From assembly GCA_013823945.1 (NCBI GenBank), contig PNMZ01000002.1, positions 620,001 to 684,000 on the forward strand: a stretch of DNA of 64,000 nucleotides, in the 5' to 3' direction. The position numbers were made by a program, and so were the translations under genes. Below are positions 1 through 8,514 of the stretch, piece by piece; the first letter of the stretch is position 1; each line of letters opens with the position of its first letter. The notes under the pieces are model-generated. The model was not told the DNA's origin. It did not search any database and was given only the letters and a program-made list of their open reading frames with translations. The stretch comes from a bacterium. GTDB lineage: Bacteria; Armatimonadota; Fimbriimonadia; Fimbriimonadales; Fimbriimonadaceae.

Positions 1-1798
1 CGACTTCCTTCTGGTTAATGTGCTGAATCTCTTTGTTATCTATCAGCAAGGTCTCGACCACGCTGCCAAGAGGCAAAACGAAAACCGTCTCCGCAACATT
101 GACCAGCAGGCCACGGATGATCGCTAATGTGAGCGGCAGACGCAGACTAAATCGCGTACCTTCTCCAACAACCGATTCCAGGTCAATCAATCCGCCCAGC
201 TTTTGAATATTGCTTCGGACAATATCCATCCCAACCCCTCGGCCAGAGACTTCACTCACCTCCGCTGCCGTACTCAAACCGCTGTGGAAGATGAACTGCA
301 AAGCTTCCTTATCACTGAGTTTTGCGGCAGCATCAGCTGTAACCAATCCCGCTTCAACCGCCTTTTGCTTGACCCGCTCCGTGTTAATCCCTTTCCCATC
401 GTCTCGTATTTCAATGACAATGTGATTTTCCTGGTGCTTTGCCGAAACCGTAACCGTTCCAGAGCGAGGCTTACCAACCTGCTCACGCTCATCAGGCATT
501 TCAACTCCGTGGTCAACACTGTTTCGTAGAATGTGGAGCAGCGGGTCACCAATAACCTCAATCACACTTCGATCAAGCTCTGTTTCACCCCCGATCAAAT
601 CAAGCTTAATCTCCTTATTGAGCTTTTGCGCTAAATCTCGGACAACTCGCGGAAAACGATTAAACACTGTCTCAATCGGCAACATCCTAGCCTTCATGAT
701 CTGATCTTGAAGGTCACTTGTGATGCGAGCAATATGGCTTACCGTCTCACCCAGGTCGTCAACCTGACGGTCAGTGTAGCGCAACGCCAAGTCAGCCCCG
801 ATTTGGGCGATCCGGGTCCGGTCAATAACCAGTTCCCCAACGAGATTCATCAAGTTGTCCAGTCGAGCAACATCCACCCGGACGGTCTGGCCAGAATCAC
901 CTTTTCGCGCCGTACCACTGTTTGCCGACTGAGCCGCGGTTAAAGCGGCAGCAACAGGCTGAGCAGAAAGCACCTCATCGCTCGCTATCACCTCAAGCTT
1001 CGGCTTATCCATAACCGGAGCATCCTTCAAATCACCCCATATGCCAAACTCATAAGCCTCAACCTCACCAATTCCGTCAAATTTCGCTTTGAGCTCCCCA
1101 AACTCAGTTTCACTCGTAAAAACAAGCTCAAAATCTTGATCAAACTGCTCTTCTTCCAAAGCTTCTTGATCTGGACAACAAACCAATATCTCACCCGCTT
1201 CTTGGGCGATTGATACTGCCATAAAGGCTCTGACAAATTTCATCACGCAGTCGTCCGCGAGCCGAAACTGAACATGATAAACTGCACCCGCATCTTTCGC
1301 TGCCTCCAGTGCATCATGCAGATCTTCCGAAACTTGCGTCGGGAAGGGTAAACCGCTTCCTGTACCACTGGTAACTTCGGACGCGACAGCCAAGCCTCCT
1401 CCAATTCCTTGGCCAGACAAAATTTCCTGGAGGCATTTAACGAGTTCACCGCACTCCGCAGTGTCGCCTTCTCCTGATCGGATCGAATCCATCATTCCCG
1501 CCAAGGTATCAACGCAGGCAAGCAAACTGTTGGCAATGTGCGTTGTGACAGCAATCGTATGATTCCGAAGCTGATCTAAAACATTCTCCATTTCATGCGT
1601 TAGCTCCGCAAAATGAGAAAAGCCCATTGCCCGGCTACTTCCCTTCAGGGTATGCGCTGCCCGGAAGATAATCTGCATGCGTTCGTCGCTCGGATCAGAC
1701 TCCAACTTGAGCAACTCCTGCTCAAGAATCTCGATTTGTTCCTCTCCTTCCTGGAGGAACAAATCCGTATACTGCGACATGTCAAGTTCGGCACTCAT
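1..1798 (-). CDS. cheA: Chemotaxis histidine kinase CheA (3' part cut by window edge)
   Basis: Central kinase of a chemotaxis-type signalling array; it autophosphorylates on an HPt histidine and passes phosphate to CheY-type regulators. About 599 residues are visible. The HPt domain is N-terminal, with RAAHTLKGSSR placing the phospho-acceptor at His49. A P2-like linker with acidic and Ala-rich stretches follows, then the dimerisation helices, then the ATPase with N box HILRNSVDHG, G1 box DDGKGI and G2 box GRGVGMDIV. The C-terminal CheW-like domain has just begun when the window ends. The ATG at 1798 lies 20 nt after the cheW stop, so the two are cotranscribed. Identification is firm from the HPt and ATPase motifs; whether the array serves motility or another output cannot be told here. 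Confidence 0.96.
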   Translation of the reverse strand, partial: MSAELDMSQYTDLFLQEGEEQIEILEQELLKLESDPSDERMQIIFRAAHTLKGSSRAMGFSHFAELTHEMENVLDQLRNHTIAVTTHIANSLLACVDTLAGMMDSIRSGEGDTAECGELVKCLQEILSGQGIGGGLAVASEVTSGTGSGLPFPTQVSEDLHDALEAAKDAGAVYHVQFRLADDCVMKFVRAFMAVSIAQEAGEILVCCPDQEALEEEQFDQDFELVFTSETEFGELKAKFDGIGEVEAYEFGIWGDLKDAPVMDKPKLEVIASDEVLSAQPVAAALTAAQSANSGTARKGDSGQTVRVDVARLDNLMNLVGELVIDRTRIAQIGADLALRYTDRQVDDLGETVSHIARITSDLQDQIMKARMLPIETVFNRFPRVVRDLAQKLNKEIKLDLIGGETELDRSVIEVIGDPLLHILRNSVDHGVEMPDEREQVGKPRSGTVTVSAKHQENHIVIEIRDDGKGINTERVKQKAVEAGLVTADAAAKLSDKEALQFIFHSGLSTAAEVSEVSGRGVGMDIVRSNIQKLGGLIDLESVVGEGTRFSLRLPLTLAIIRGLLVNVAETVFVLPLGSVVETLLIDNKEIQHINQKEV

Positions 1799-1818
1799 AT
1801 TTCTCTATTCCCAACAAC

Positions 1819-2277
1819 TCATGCCGCGAGGGCAAAATCCAAATCAAGCAAAGTAATCAATCGATCATTGGTTTTCGCAACCGCCCTGACAAACTGATTG
1901 TCCGGATCACTCACCAAAGCAGGAGTTTTATCAATTTGCTCTCCCTGCAGAGTCAAAACTTCTGTAACTGCATCAACTACAACCCCAATCTGCCCCGATT
2001 CACTATCCACAACAATAATCCGGCTCGAATCTGTCTCCTCTGCTGTCGGCAAGCTGAACCGAGAGCGCAAATCAATGACCGGAATTGTTTTTCCTCGAAG
2101 GTTGACCAATCCCCGAACATGTGGTTCAGTTCTGGGCACCGGAGTAATTTCGCGCAAGCGAATAATTTCATTCACCCGGAAAATCTCAATCCCGTACGAT
2201 TCTCCTGCTAACCGAAAAACCACCGTCTGCTGATCCTCAGCAATCACCGACTCATCCAGCACAATCTCGTTATCCAT
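1819..2277 (-). CDS. cheW: Chemotaxis coupling protein CheW
   Basis: Scaffold protein that links chemoreceptors to CheA. The 152 residues make up a single CheW domain. The segments VRGLVNLRGKTIPVIDLR and DAVTEVLTLQ are the usual conserved strands, and the length is typical. An AAGGAT Shine-Dalgarno-like sequence precedes the ATG. It is the first gene of a cheW-cheA pair and is divergent from the HAD gene across about 90 bp. No receptor gene, cheR or cheB is seen in the window. Confidence 0.95.
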   Translation of the reverse strand: MDNEIVLDESVIAEDQQTVVFRLAGESYGIEIFRVNEIIRLREITPVPRTEPHVRGLVNLRGKTIPVIDLRSRFSLPTAEETDSSRIIVVDSESGQIGVVVDAVTEVLTLQGEQIDKTPALVSDPDNQFVRAVAKTNDRLITLLDLDFALAA

Positions 2278-2368
2278 AAGGCCTGATCCTTGTCAAATAT
2301 CGGCCCATACGACCCGCATCTTTACTTGCATCCTGCGAACTTCACCGCAAATTTGGTATCCCCGTGCC

Positions 2369-3190
2369 ATGCGTGAAATTCGCCTCGTTGCCTGTGATAT
2401 GGACGGCACTTTCCTCACTTCGGGTCGAATACCCCACCCAGCTAATATCCATGCCGTCCACAATCTTGTTAAAACGGGAGTGGTCTTTTGCCTAGCCAGC
2501 GGACGAGGAATTAGCACCATGCGGCCTCTTCTCGCCAAGCTCGGACAAACTGGACCGCTGGTGAGTAGTAACGGTGCCCTTGTCACGGGGCTTCACAATG
2601 AAACCGTCTTTGAAACACAGCTCTCATCCACAATTACGAACGTTATTCTCGACTATGCCCAGACCAAAAATATTCATGTAAACCGCTACCACCAGGATTC
2701 CATAACGTTTTCCCAATCCGGTCGCTTCGCTGACCTTTATGCATCGCGCACTGGCCTCACCCCGATAATTGAACCAATTGATTTAATGCGACAAAGCCCC
2801 GCGACAAAACTCCTGTTCATCGCCGAACCAGAACAAATTCTCTCCGCAACAACCGAACTTCACCTGAACCCAGCCCTCAACTCCACTTCCTTAGTGAACT
2901 CAGAGCCCGACTACCTCGAGTTCCTGCCCGGCGGGATTAACAAAGGCTTGGGGCTCAGAAAACTTGCAGAATATCTTGATATTGTCCCTGCTCAAATTGC
3001 CGCAATTGGAGATTGGTACAACGACCTCGAAATGCTGCAATGGGTTGGGTATCCGGCATGCGTTTCCAACGCTGCCGCTGAAATTCTCCAGATTTCTCAA
3101 TATAAGTTACCTACGAACGATGAAGCTGGCGTATCCACGTTCCTCAATGCGATCATTGAGGCAAAATCGGAAGGTATAGTATTGCCGTAA
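2369..3190 (+). CDS. Cof-type HAD-family phosphatase
   Basis: A 273-residue hydrolase of the haloacid dehalogenase superfamily, Cof/YidA subgroup; these soluble enzymes remove phosphate from sugar phosphates or flavin-type substrates. Motif I is CDMDGTF, where the first Asp is the nucleophile and the second the general acid. Motif II is the SGR segment near residue 48, and the C-terminal metal site is IGDWYNDLEML. Length and C2-type cap arrangement fit the family. The stop overlaps the next ATG (TAATG), so translation is probably coupled to the exported Ig-like protein. Substrate cannot be predicted. Confidence 0.9.
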   Translation: MREIRLVACDMDGTFLTSGRIPHPANIHAVHNLVKTGVVFCLASGRGISTMRPLLAKLGQTGPLVSSNGALVTGLHNETVFETQLSSTITNVILDYAQTKNIHVNRYHQDSITFSQSGRFADLYASRTGLTPIIEPIDLMRQSPATKLLFIAEPEQILSATTELHLNPALNSTSLVNSEPDYLEFLPGGINKGLGLRKLAEYLDIVPAQIAAIGDWYNDLEMLQWVGYPACVSNAAAEILQISQYKLPTNDEAGVSTFLNAIIEAKSEGIVLP

Positions 3191-4281
3191 TGAAGTTGAC
3201 ACGTAACGCCGCCGTTCTTGCCGCCATCTTTGGCGCAGTCATGGCATTAGGGAGCAATATCAGCGTCACTGAGCCAACCGCGAACGACTTTCTTGGTCTT
3301 AACAACTCAGTATCATTCAACATTACAAACGCTGTACAAAAAGTCACAGTAAGGGCCCGCGCAACTCAAGTTGCCGATCCAACCATTCAAATTGAAGTCC
3401 AGAATGATTTCACCCCTAACACGGATGGAAAAGTTTCAGGAACCCTGAATCTCAACTTCACCAGTGGATTTCCCAACGGAGCCTATACCCTTGTTGTCAC
3501 CGCTACCGAACCCGGCGCAGTCTTCAACATCGTCCCTCCAATCCCCGTTACCGTTGACGTCCAGCCTCCCAAATTCTTGAGCTTCAACCCTCAAACAAAC
3601 GGATTTGTACGAGACAACGTCTTTATCTCGGCCCTCTTCCAAGAGACAAACATGAAAGAGTGGCGCGTCAAAGTTGCGGGAGCTGACATTCCCAACAACA
3701 CTGGCACGATCAACACTCTCGGAGTCACTTGGAACTCCAACCTTGAACTGAACGACGGTCAAAAAAACATCGTCATCTCTGCTGAAGATCTTGCCGGAAA
3801 CACCGTCAGCCAATCCGTCAATGTCACCCTCGACCGACTTCCTCCTTCCAGCACTGTCCTCGCACCAACCGCTAACGACAGATTCTTCGGCAATGCCCGC
3901 GTTCCCGTCATTGTCAACATCGCCGATCAATTCTCAGGTGCCCTTGATGAGCGAACAATTGACGTTTTCATTCGCGATACATCCGGAAACTTTGTTACCC
4001 GAGTTGCCCGGCGCAGCGTGAACAGCAACGGGTCAACCCTCACGTGGACTGGTCGAATCCGAGACATTTCCACTGTTCCCACAACTTTTGATCTCGTCGT
4101 TGCCGCGACCGACCGAGCTGGAAATGCAGCAACCGAGCAAGTTGTGCGAATCGAAAGGAACCGATCAATAGTCACTATGAGAGGCGGTGTAACTCCGCCG
4201 CCCGTAACCAGCGAAACCGTTCGAGACAAAGCAACAATGCTCCGAACTGGCCCAATCCAATTCGGACTTCGACGAAATTAA
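3190..4281 (+). CDS. Secreted protein with Ig-like beta-sandwich repeats
   Basis: A 363-residue protein starting with a short basic stretch and a hydrophobic core (MKLTRNAAVLAAIFGAVMAL), probably a signal peptide or anchor. The rest consists of repeated beta-rich modules of roughly 90-100 residues, with recurrent phrases such as SAEDLAGNTVSQ and VAATDRAGNAATEQ that are typical of bacterial Ig-like or Big domains on cell-surface proteins. There are no catalytic motifs. The start codon overlaps the stop of the HAD gene, and the next gene begins 34 nt downstream. It probably has a surface or periplasmic structural role; this is inference from domain style only. Confidence 0.72.
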   Translation: MKLTRNAAVLAAIFGAVMALGSNISVTEPTANDFLGLNNSVSFNITNAVQKVTVRARATQVADPTIQIEVQNDFTPNTDGKVSGTLNLNFTSGFPNGAYTLVVTATEPGAVFNIVPPIPVTVDVQPPKFLSFNPQTNGFVRDNVFISALFQETNMKEWRVKVAGADIPNNTGTINTLGVTWNSNLELNDGQKNIVISAEDLAGNTVSQSVNVTLDRLPPSSTVLAPTANDRFFGNARVPVIVNIADQFSGALDERTIDVFIRDTSGNFVTRVARRSVNSNGSTLTWTGRIRDISTVPTTFDLVVAATDRAGNAATEQVVRIERNRSIVTMRGGVTPPPVTSETVRDKATMLRTGPIQFGLRRN

Positions 4282-4315
4282 TCCGATACTTCAAAGAGCA
4301 CACACCAACAGAACT

Positions 4316-5452
4316 ATGAAAACAGGACATAAGCCGATTCTCATCGCGATCACCCTCACCTCGTTGAGTGGGTTCGCGAGTGCCCAGGTGCCCGACCTCC
4401 TCAACGCTCTCGACACCGGCGGACGAGCAATGGGCCTTGGTGGAGCAACGAGAGTCACCGATGCCACAACCCAATCTGCTCTTGATAATCCCGCAGGTCT
4501 AGCTTATATTACGGCCCCTACTGCCTCAATCACATTTCGAAACTTGCCCAAGTCTTCTACAATCGCTTCCGGTGAATTCAACGACCGAACAACCGATTTT
4601 AGCGAGCGATCTGGTCGAACAGCCCTCGCTCACGCCGGCTATGCCTTCCCCTTCCGAGGCGGCACCCTTGCGGTGAGCTACACTGTCGCCGGACATCTCG
4701 ATAACGTAACAACCGGTAATCAGCTCTCTAATGGAGCATTGACTGTTAACGGTCTTGTAGAGGAATCCCGAGCTCAAACTGATTTTTTCACCGTAGCCTA
4801 TGGTCGCCCCGCCGGTGCTGGAATGAACATTGGCATTGGCGTCATCATTGCCAATCAGTACACCAAGTTCACCCAAAATTACACTTTGTTTAACGGCAAT
4901 AACCCAGTTGGCAACACCGCCATAAGCGGATCGAGCAACGGTCTGGGTCTGGGATTCGTCGCCGGAGTGCAAGGAACTCTCGATGCCGAAGGCTCCAGCC
5001 AATACGGAATTTCTATCCGCACTCCGATCAACCTCAATAACAACGCCGAAACGTCATCGGTCTACGACGTCATCCCCGGAAAAGCATCCCTCGGTTTCGC
5101 CGGACAGCTTCAAGGAGTCGGCAAAGGTCGGGACTACATGATTTGGGCAACGCAATTTGATTACTACTTCGGTGGAGAAGGAAGTGCACGATTTTCGCGA
5201 GATAACACATTTGCCTACGGTCTGGGTGTCGAATACAATCTTCACCGATTTGATGCTCGAATTCCTATCCGCCTCGGATTCCAAGGCATCCCCGCCGGTG
5301 GTGACGGATTCAGTAGTCGAAACGCCCTGACCTTCGGCCTGGGATACAACCCCAGCGGAAAGCCATACTACTTTGATCTCAACTTCGCCCGATCATTAGA
5401 CACAGGCAAATTTGACATCGGACTCGGGTTCACTTACAAACCTGCCCCCTAA
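4316..5452 (+). CDS. Outer-membrane beta-barrel protein, PorV/UPF0164-like
   Basis: A 378-residue exported protein. An N-terminal signal peptide (hydrophobic core ITLTSLSGFASAQ) is followed by GGRAMGLGGATRVT and LDNPAGLAY, the N-terminal signature of PorV/UPF0164/FadL-like barrels. Alternating amphipathic strands run to the end (for example FDIGLGFTYKP), as expected of an outer-membrane barrel. It lies between the Ig-like protein and the caspase-fold protein with short gaps, so the three probably form one envelope operon. The transported substrate or partner is unknown. Its presence supports a diderm cell envelope. Confidence 0.75.
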   Translation: MKTGHKPILIAITLTSLSGFASAQVPDLLNALDTGGRAMGLGGATRVTDATTQSALDNPAGLAYITAPTASITFRNLPKSSTIASGEFNDRTTDFSERSGRTALAHAGYAFPFRGGTLAVSYTVAGHLDNVTTGNQLSNGALTVNGLVEESRAQTDFFTVAYGRPAGAGMNIGIGVIIANQYTKFTQNYTLFNGNNPVGNTAISGSSNGLGLGFVAGVQGTLDAEGSSQYGISIRTPINLNNNAETSSVYDVIPGKASLGFAGQLQGVGKGRDYMIWATQFDYYFGGEGSARFSRDNTFAYGLGVEYNLHRFDARIPIRLGFQGIPAGGDGFSSRNALTFGLGYNPSGKPYYFDLNFARSLDTGKFDIGLGFTYKPAP

Positions 5453-5459
5453 AACAATC

Positions 5460-6839
5460 ATGAAGATCTCTCACATCAAGAACCTTCTGATCGCCGGAGC
5501 GGTCTTTATGCTCGCTGGAACCGCCCTTGCGGGATGGCAGAGCGATTACGAACGAGCCCTGCGTGCCGCCAAAGAAAACGATTGGGTCACCGCGCGAGAA
5601 GCATTTATCGCATCTGCCGGTCAGCGAACCGGAGACTCAGCCGAAGCAACTCGACTCCCTGGACCAGTGACCGAACCGCGAGTATGGCGAGACGGTGCTC
5701 CTTTTAGCCCCAATTTTGGTGCTGCCTATTCTGCATACCGAATCGGCAAGCGAGCCGCTGACGCCGCCGAAAAACAGCAGTTTTTGATGCTCTCGGCCGC
5801 CGAATTAAACGGGCTCGTTGAGAAAGGCCAGGCATCGCCTGATACCCTCAAAGTTCTTGGTAAAGTCTACGACCTTCTGGGAGACAAAGACGGAGCCGCG
5901 GCGGTCAAAGCAATGACCGGATCATTTCGGGTCGATACCGAATTCATGGAAGCGGCTGATCAGGCCGCTCCTGCGCCCAGAGCGAACAATTCAGGCGGGA
6001 ATTCATCAACTTCCACTTCGACCAATCAAGGCGGAGCTACCGTAACCACCAACGGGAACGGCGGAACTATCATCAAAGTCAAAGCTGGGAATCACACCGA
6101 TATCGCTTCCCTCTTTGGCGAACAACCTGTCGAAGTCAAACAAGAAAAGTACGCAATCGTCATCGGCAACAACAACTCGCCTGAGCCTGGAATGGAATTA
6201 CCGTTTGGTGCATCAGATGCAGAAGCGATCAGTGGCGCCTTGGCCCGATATGCTGGCTATTCGCCGGATCAGATCACAACTTTGAGCAACGCAACTGCCG
6301 GGGAAATTTCGGCTGCAATGGCAACCCTCGCTGAATCACTCCCGAACAGTGCCACCGTCTTGATCTACTTCACTGGTCAGACAGCGCACTTGGGCGGTCG
6401 CGACTATTTCGCAGGTAACGACATCGAGTTCATGACCGACAGCTCCAAAATGGTCGAAAAACGGTCAATGCTCCAGCCACTCATTGCCAAGGGAGCAAGT
6501 GTCTTCTTATTCGTCCAAACCCACCGGACTTTCAGTGGAAACGATTACTTCGGCAAGGAGCGAATCGTGAACGGAACGATCAGCGAATCATTCGCCACGA
6601 TCCCCGGAACACAAATTACCGGCATTTTCCGAGATGGCAAGCAAGTCGGAGTCTATACAGACGCCTTTATCCGAACCCTCCAAGAGTTCTACACGAACAC
6701 AGTGCCAATTACCGACTTCTGTTGGAACGTGTTCTATACGATGAGAGGATCACGCGACTCAGTATCGAGGCGCGGCGGAGCAACTCAAACCCCTACCCTG
6801 CCCATCCTCACCAACCTCGGACCCAGAAGTCCATTCTAA
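5460..6839 (+). CDS. Exported caspase-fold protein without the catalytic His-Cys pair
   Basis: A 459-residue protein with signal peptide (MKISHIKNLLIAGAVFMLAG...ALAG), a helical TPR-like N-terminal part, an Asn/Thr/Gly-rich linker (about residues 180-220), and a C-terminal domain resembling peptidase C14 (caspase). The domain opens with KYAIVIGNNNSPEP. Where caspases have a GHG histidine this protein has FTGQTA (Gln307). Where they have DACH or DACR it has FVQTHR (His355), so neither catalytic residue is present. The ATG at 5460 is preferred over an upstream in-frame start because it opens the signal peptide, 7 nt after the barrel gene. It is probably a binding or scaffold pseudo-enzyme. The fold assignment is by eye. 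Confidence 0.7.
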   Translation: MKISHIKNLLIAGAVFMLAGTALAGWQSDYERALRAAKENDWVTAREAFIASAGQRTGDSAEATRLPGPVTEPRVWRDGAPFSPNFGAAYSAYRIGKRAADAAEKQQFLMLSAAELNGLVEKGQASPDTLKVLGKVYDLLGDKDGAAAVKAMTGSFRVDTEFMEAADQAAPAPRANNSGGNSSTSTSTNQGGATVTTNGNGGTIIKVKAGNHTDIASLFGEQPVEVKQEKYAIVIGNNNSPEPGMELPFGASDAEAISGALARYAGYSPDQITTLSNATAGEISAAMATLAESLPNSATVLIYFTGQTAHLGGRDYFAGNDIEFMTDSSKMVEKRSMLQPLIAKGASVFLFVQTHRTFSGNDYFGKERIVNGTISESFATIPGTQITGIFRDGKQVGVYTDAFIRTLQEFYTNTVPITDFCWNVFYTMRGSRDSVSRRGGATQTPTLPILTNLGPRSPF

Positions 6840-6856
6840 GTCCCCAAAATTAAAAC

Positions 6857-6886
6857 GGGCCGCTGAGTTTCATATTCAGCGGTCCC
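6857..6886 (+). terminator. Hairpin after the caspase-fold gene, possible terminator
   Basis: The arms GGGCCGCTGA and TCAGCGGTCCC pair with a single bulged T around a 9-nt loop, in the 58 bp between two genes. No U tract follows, so it may act as an mRNA 3' end or attenuator rather than a strong intrinsic terminator. Confidence 0.45.
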
Positions 6887-6897
6887 TCAGTTAGAAA

Positions 6898-7758
6898 ATG
6901 GCCCATCCTGCACCCGAACCTCTAGACCCCAACATCACCGAAATCTATCAAGTGTTCGCAGGCGAGTTCGCCGACAAATATTTAGACTCATATCTGCTCC
7001 CGCAACTCGTCAAATCCACGAAAGAAGCCGCTGAAGACCTCGACGATTGGGTTGCAATTCTCGACGAACCAACCCCTTCACTCAGAATGTTCTATGGCTC
7101 CTATGCCTATTCCCGCCGGGGTAAAGACCGTGATGCTTTTTCCCGGATAACATTAAAGGCGCTTGACGTCCTGCTGGAAACCAAACCCATCGAGAACTTA
7201 TTGGAAGAGGCAGACGGAACTGCATTCTGGGACGCATTCGTCAACCAATGCGATCAGGCCGGGATCAAACCCTCCGAAGACCATAATCGAGGCATCGTTC
7301 AGGGCATCCTTGAGCTTTCCCAAGAAATTTTCCGAATTGATGGTATTGGCTCTATAGGAGGCTGGATCGCTGACGGTATCGAAAAAACCGGGCACCTCGA
7401 ACCGCAATTCAATCGAATCGTCGACATTCGAGGCGTTGGCCCCAAAAGCGCATCCACATTTCTCCGCGATATTGTACTGATCTACAACCTCGAACAAAAA
7501 GTCGCTCCTGTGGATCGAATCCATTTCCAAACCATCGACCGGTGGGCCAGAGCAATTGCTCCATACTGCGTCCCGGAACCCCAAGATGATCGCATGGCCG
7601 ACTGGATCGTGGCGGGCAAAATCAACAAATACGCACGGCGCGCGCGCGTCAGCGGAATCCGATTCAATCTCGGCCTCACTTATTTTGGACAGCGCATAGT
7701 CCGTGAACCCGACATGTTCCCCCGCGAAATCAAAAAGCTGATCCCATCGCTACGCTAA
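6898..7758 (+). CDS. HhH-GPD-like protein, possible DNA glycosylase relative
   Basis: A 286-residue cytosolic protein. Around residues 178-195 it has a helix-hairpin-helix segment, VDIRGVGPKSASTFLRDIV. About 25 residues later comes VAPVDRIHFQTIDRW, which matches the PVD turn that carries the catalytic Asp in HhH-GPD base-excision glycosylases. The N-terminal 150 residues are not recognisable, and there is no iron-sulphur Cys cluster. It may therefore be a divergent base-excision repair enzyme or a non-catalytic DNA-binding relative. Its stop overlaps the convergent coaX stop by 9 bp. Confidence 0.55.
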   Translation: MAHPAPEPLDPNITEIYQVFAGEFADKYLDSYLLPQLVKSTKEAAEDLDDWVAILDEPTPSLRMFYGSYAYSRRGKDRDAFSRITLKALDVLLETKPIENLLEEADGTAFWDAFVNQCDQAGIKPSEDHNRGIVQGILELSQEIFRIDGIGSIGGWIADGIEKTGHLEPQFNRIVDIRGVGPKSASTFLRDIVLIYNLEQKVAPVDRIHFQTIDRWARAIAPYCVPEPQDDRMADWIVAGKINKYARRARVSGIRFNLGLTYFGQRIVREPDMFPREIKKLIPSLR

Positions 7759-8514
7759 CTGATCCGCTGCTAAGCGCAAGCCCTCCAAAGTAAGAACCGG
7801 GTCATATTCGTCAATCATCTCGCAAAGGTCAACAAAAATCCGTCCCAGACCTCCTGTTGCCAAAATCGTCGTCGACTCGCCCAACTCCGACTTAATCCGA
7901 CGAGCTAATCCGTCAATTGCATCGGCGTACCCTAAAACCACGCCGCTCTGGAGAGATTCAACCGTGTTGCGGCCTACGGCACGTTCCGGAGCATCTAAAG
8001 CCACCGCCGGGAGCTTTGCCGTCCGCCCCACCAACGAATCCAAACTCACAACAATCCCCGGCATAATCGCCCCTCCGGCGTATGCTCCCGTAGCATCAAC
8101 ACAGTCAAATGTCGTAGCTGTTCCAAAATCCACCACAACGATCGGAGGCTCAAACCGCGCTAACGCTCCAAGGGCATTCGCAATCCGATCGGCTCCAACT
8201 GCATGCGGCGGATCGTAAGTCACCTGCATCCCAACTTGGGCACCGTTGCGCAAAAACCGAGCCGCAACTCCCAAGTACTTTTCACAAAATCTTTGCCAGT
8301 TCGTGTCAACCGGAGGAACAACGCTCGCAAAAACCGCCACCCTACAATCCGAAAATTTAAGACCTACAAGCTCCGCAAGAGGAAGGAGCATTCCCGCAAT
8401 CTCGTCTTCCGTCCTTGCCGCATATGTCTCATGACGCCAGCTCACAACCCACTGATTGCCGTCATGAACCCCCACATTGGTTTGGGTATTCCCAATATCA
8501 ATCGCCCAAAGCAT
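7750..8514 (-). CDS. coaX: Type III pantothenate kinase CoaX
   Basis: Catalyses the first step of coenzyme A synthesis, phosphorylating pantothenate with ATP. It is the feedback-insensitive type III enzyme of the ASKHA fold. The 254 residues open with the phosphate-binding segment AIDIGNTQTNVGV and contain VVDFGTATTFDCVD and GGAIMPGI, all diagnostic of CoaX. The start codon lies inside the end of glmM (17 bp overlap), so it is the third gene of grpE-glmM-coaX. No coaA-type kinase is visible in the window. Confidence 0.95.
   Translation of the reverse strand: MLWAIDIGNTQTNVGVHDGNQWVVSWRHETYAARTEDEIAGMLLPLAELVGLKFSDCRVAVFASVVPPVDTNWQRFCEKYLGVAARFLRNGAQVGMQVTYDPPHAVGADRIANALGALARFEPPIVVVDFGTATTFDCVDATGAYAGGAIMPGIVVSLDSLVGRTAKLPAVALDAPERAVGRNTVESLQSGVVLGYADAIDGLARRIKSELGESTTILATGGLGRIFVDLCEMIDEYDPVLTLEGLRLAADQLA

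Noticed and set aside
5412..5459. Upstream extension of the caspase-fold gene
   Set aside because: The extension lies in the end of the barrel gene and would bury the signal peptide; the ATG at 5460 opens it properly.
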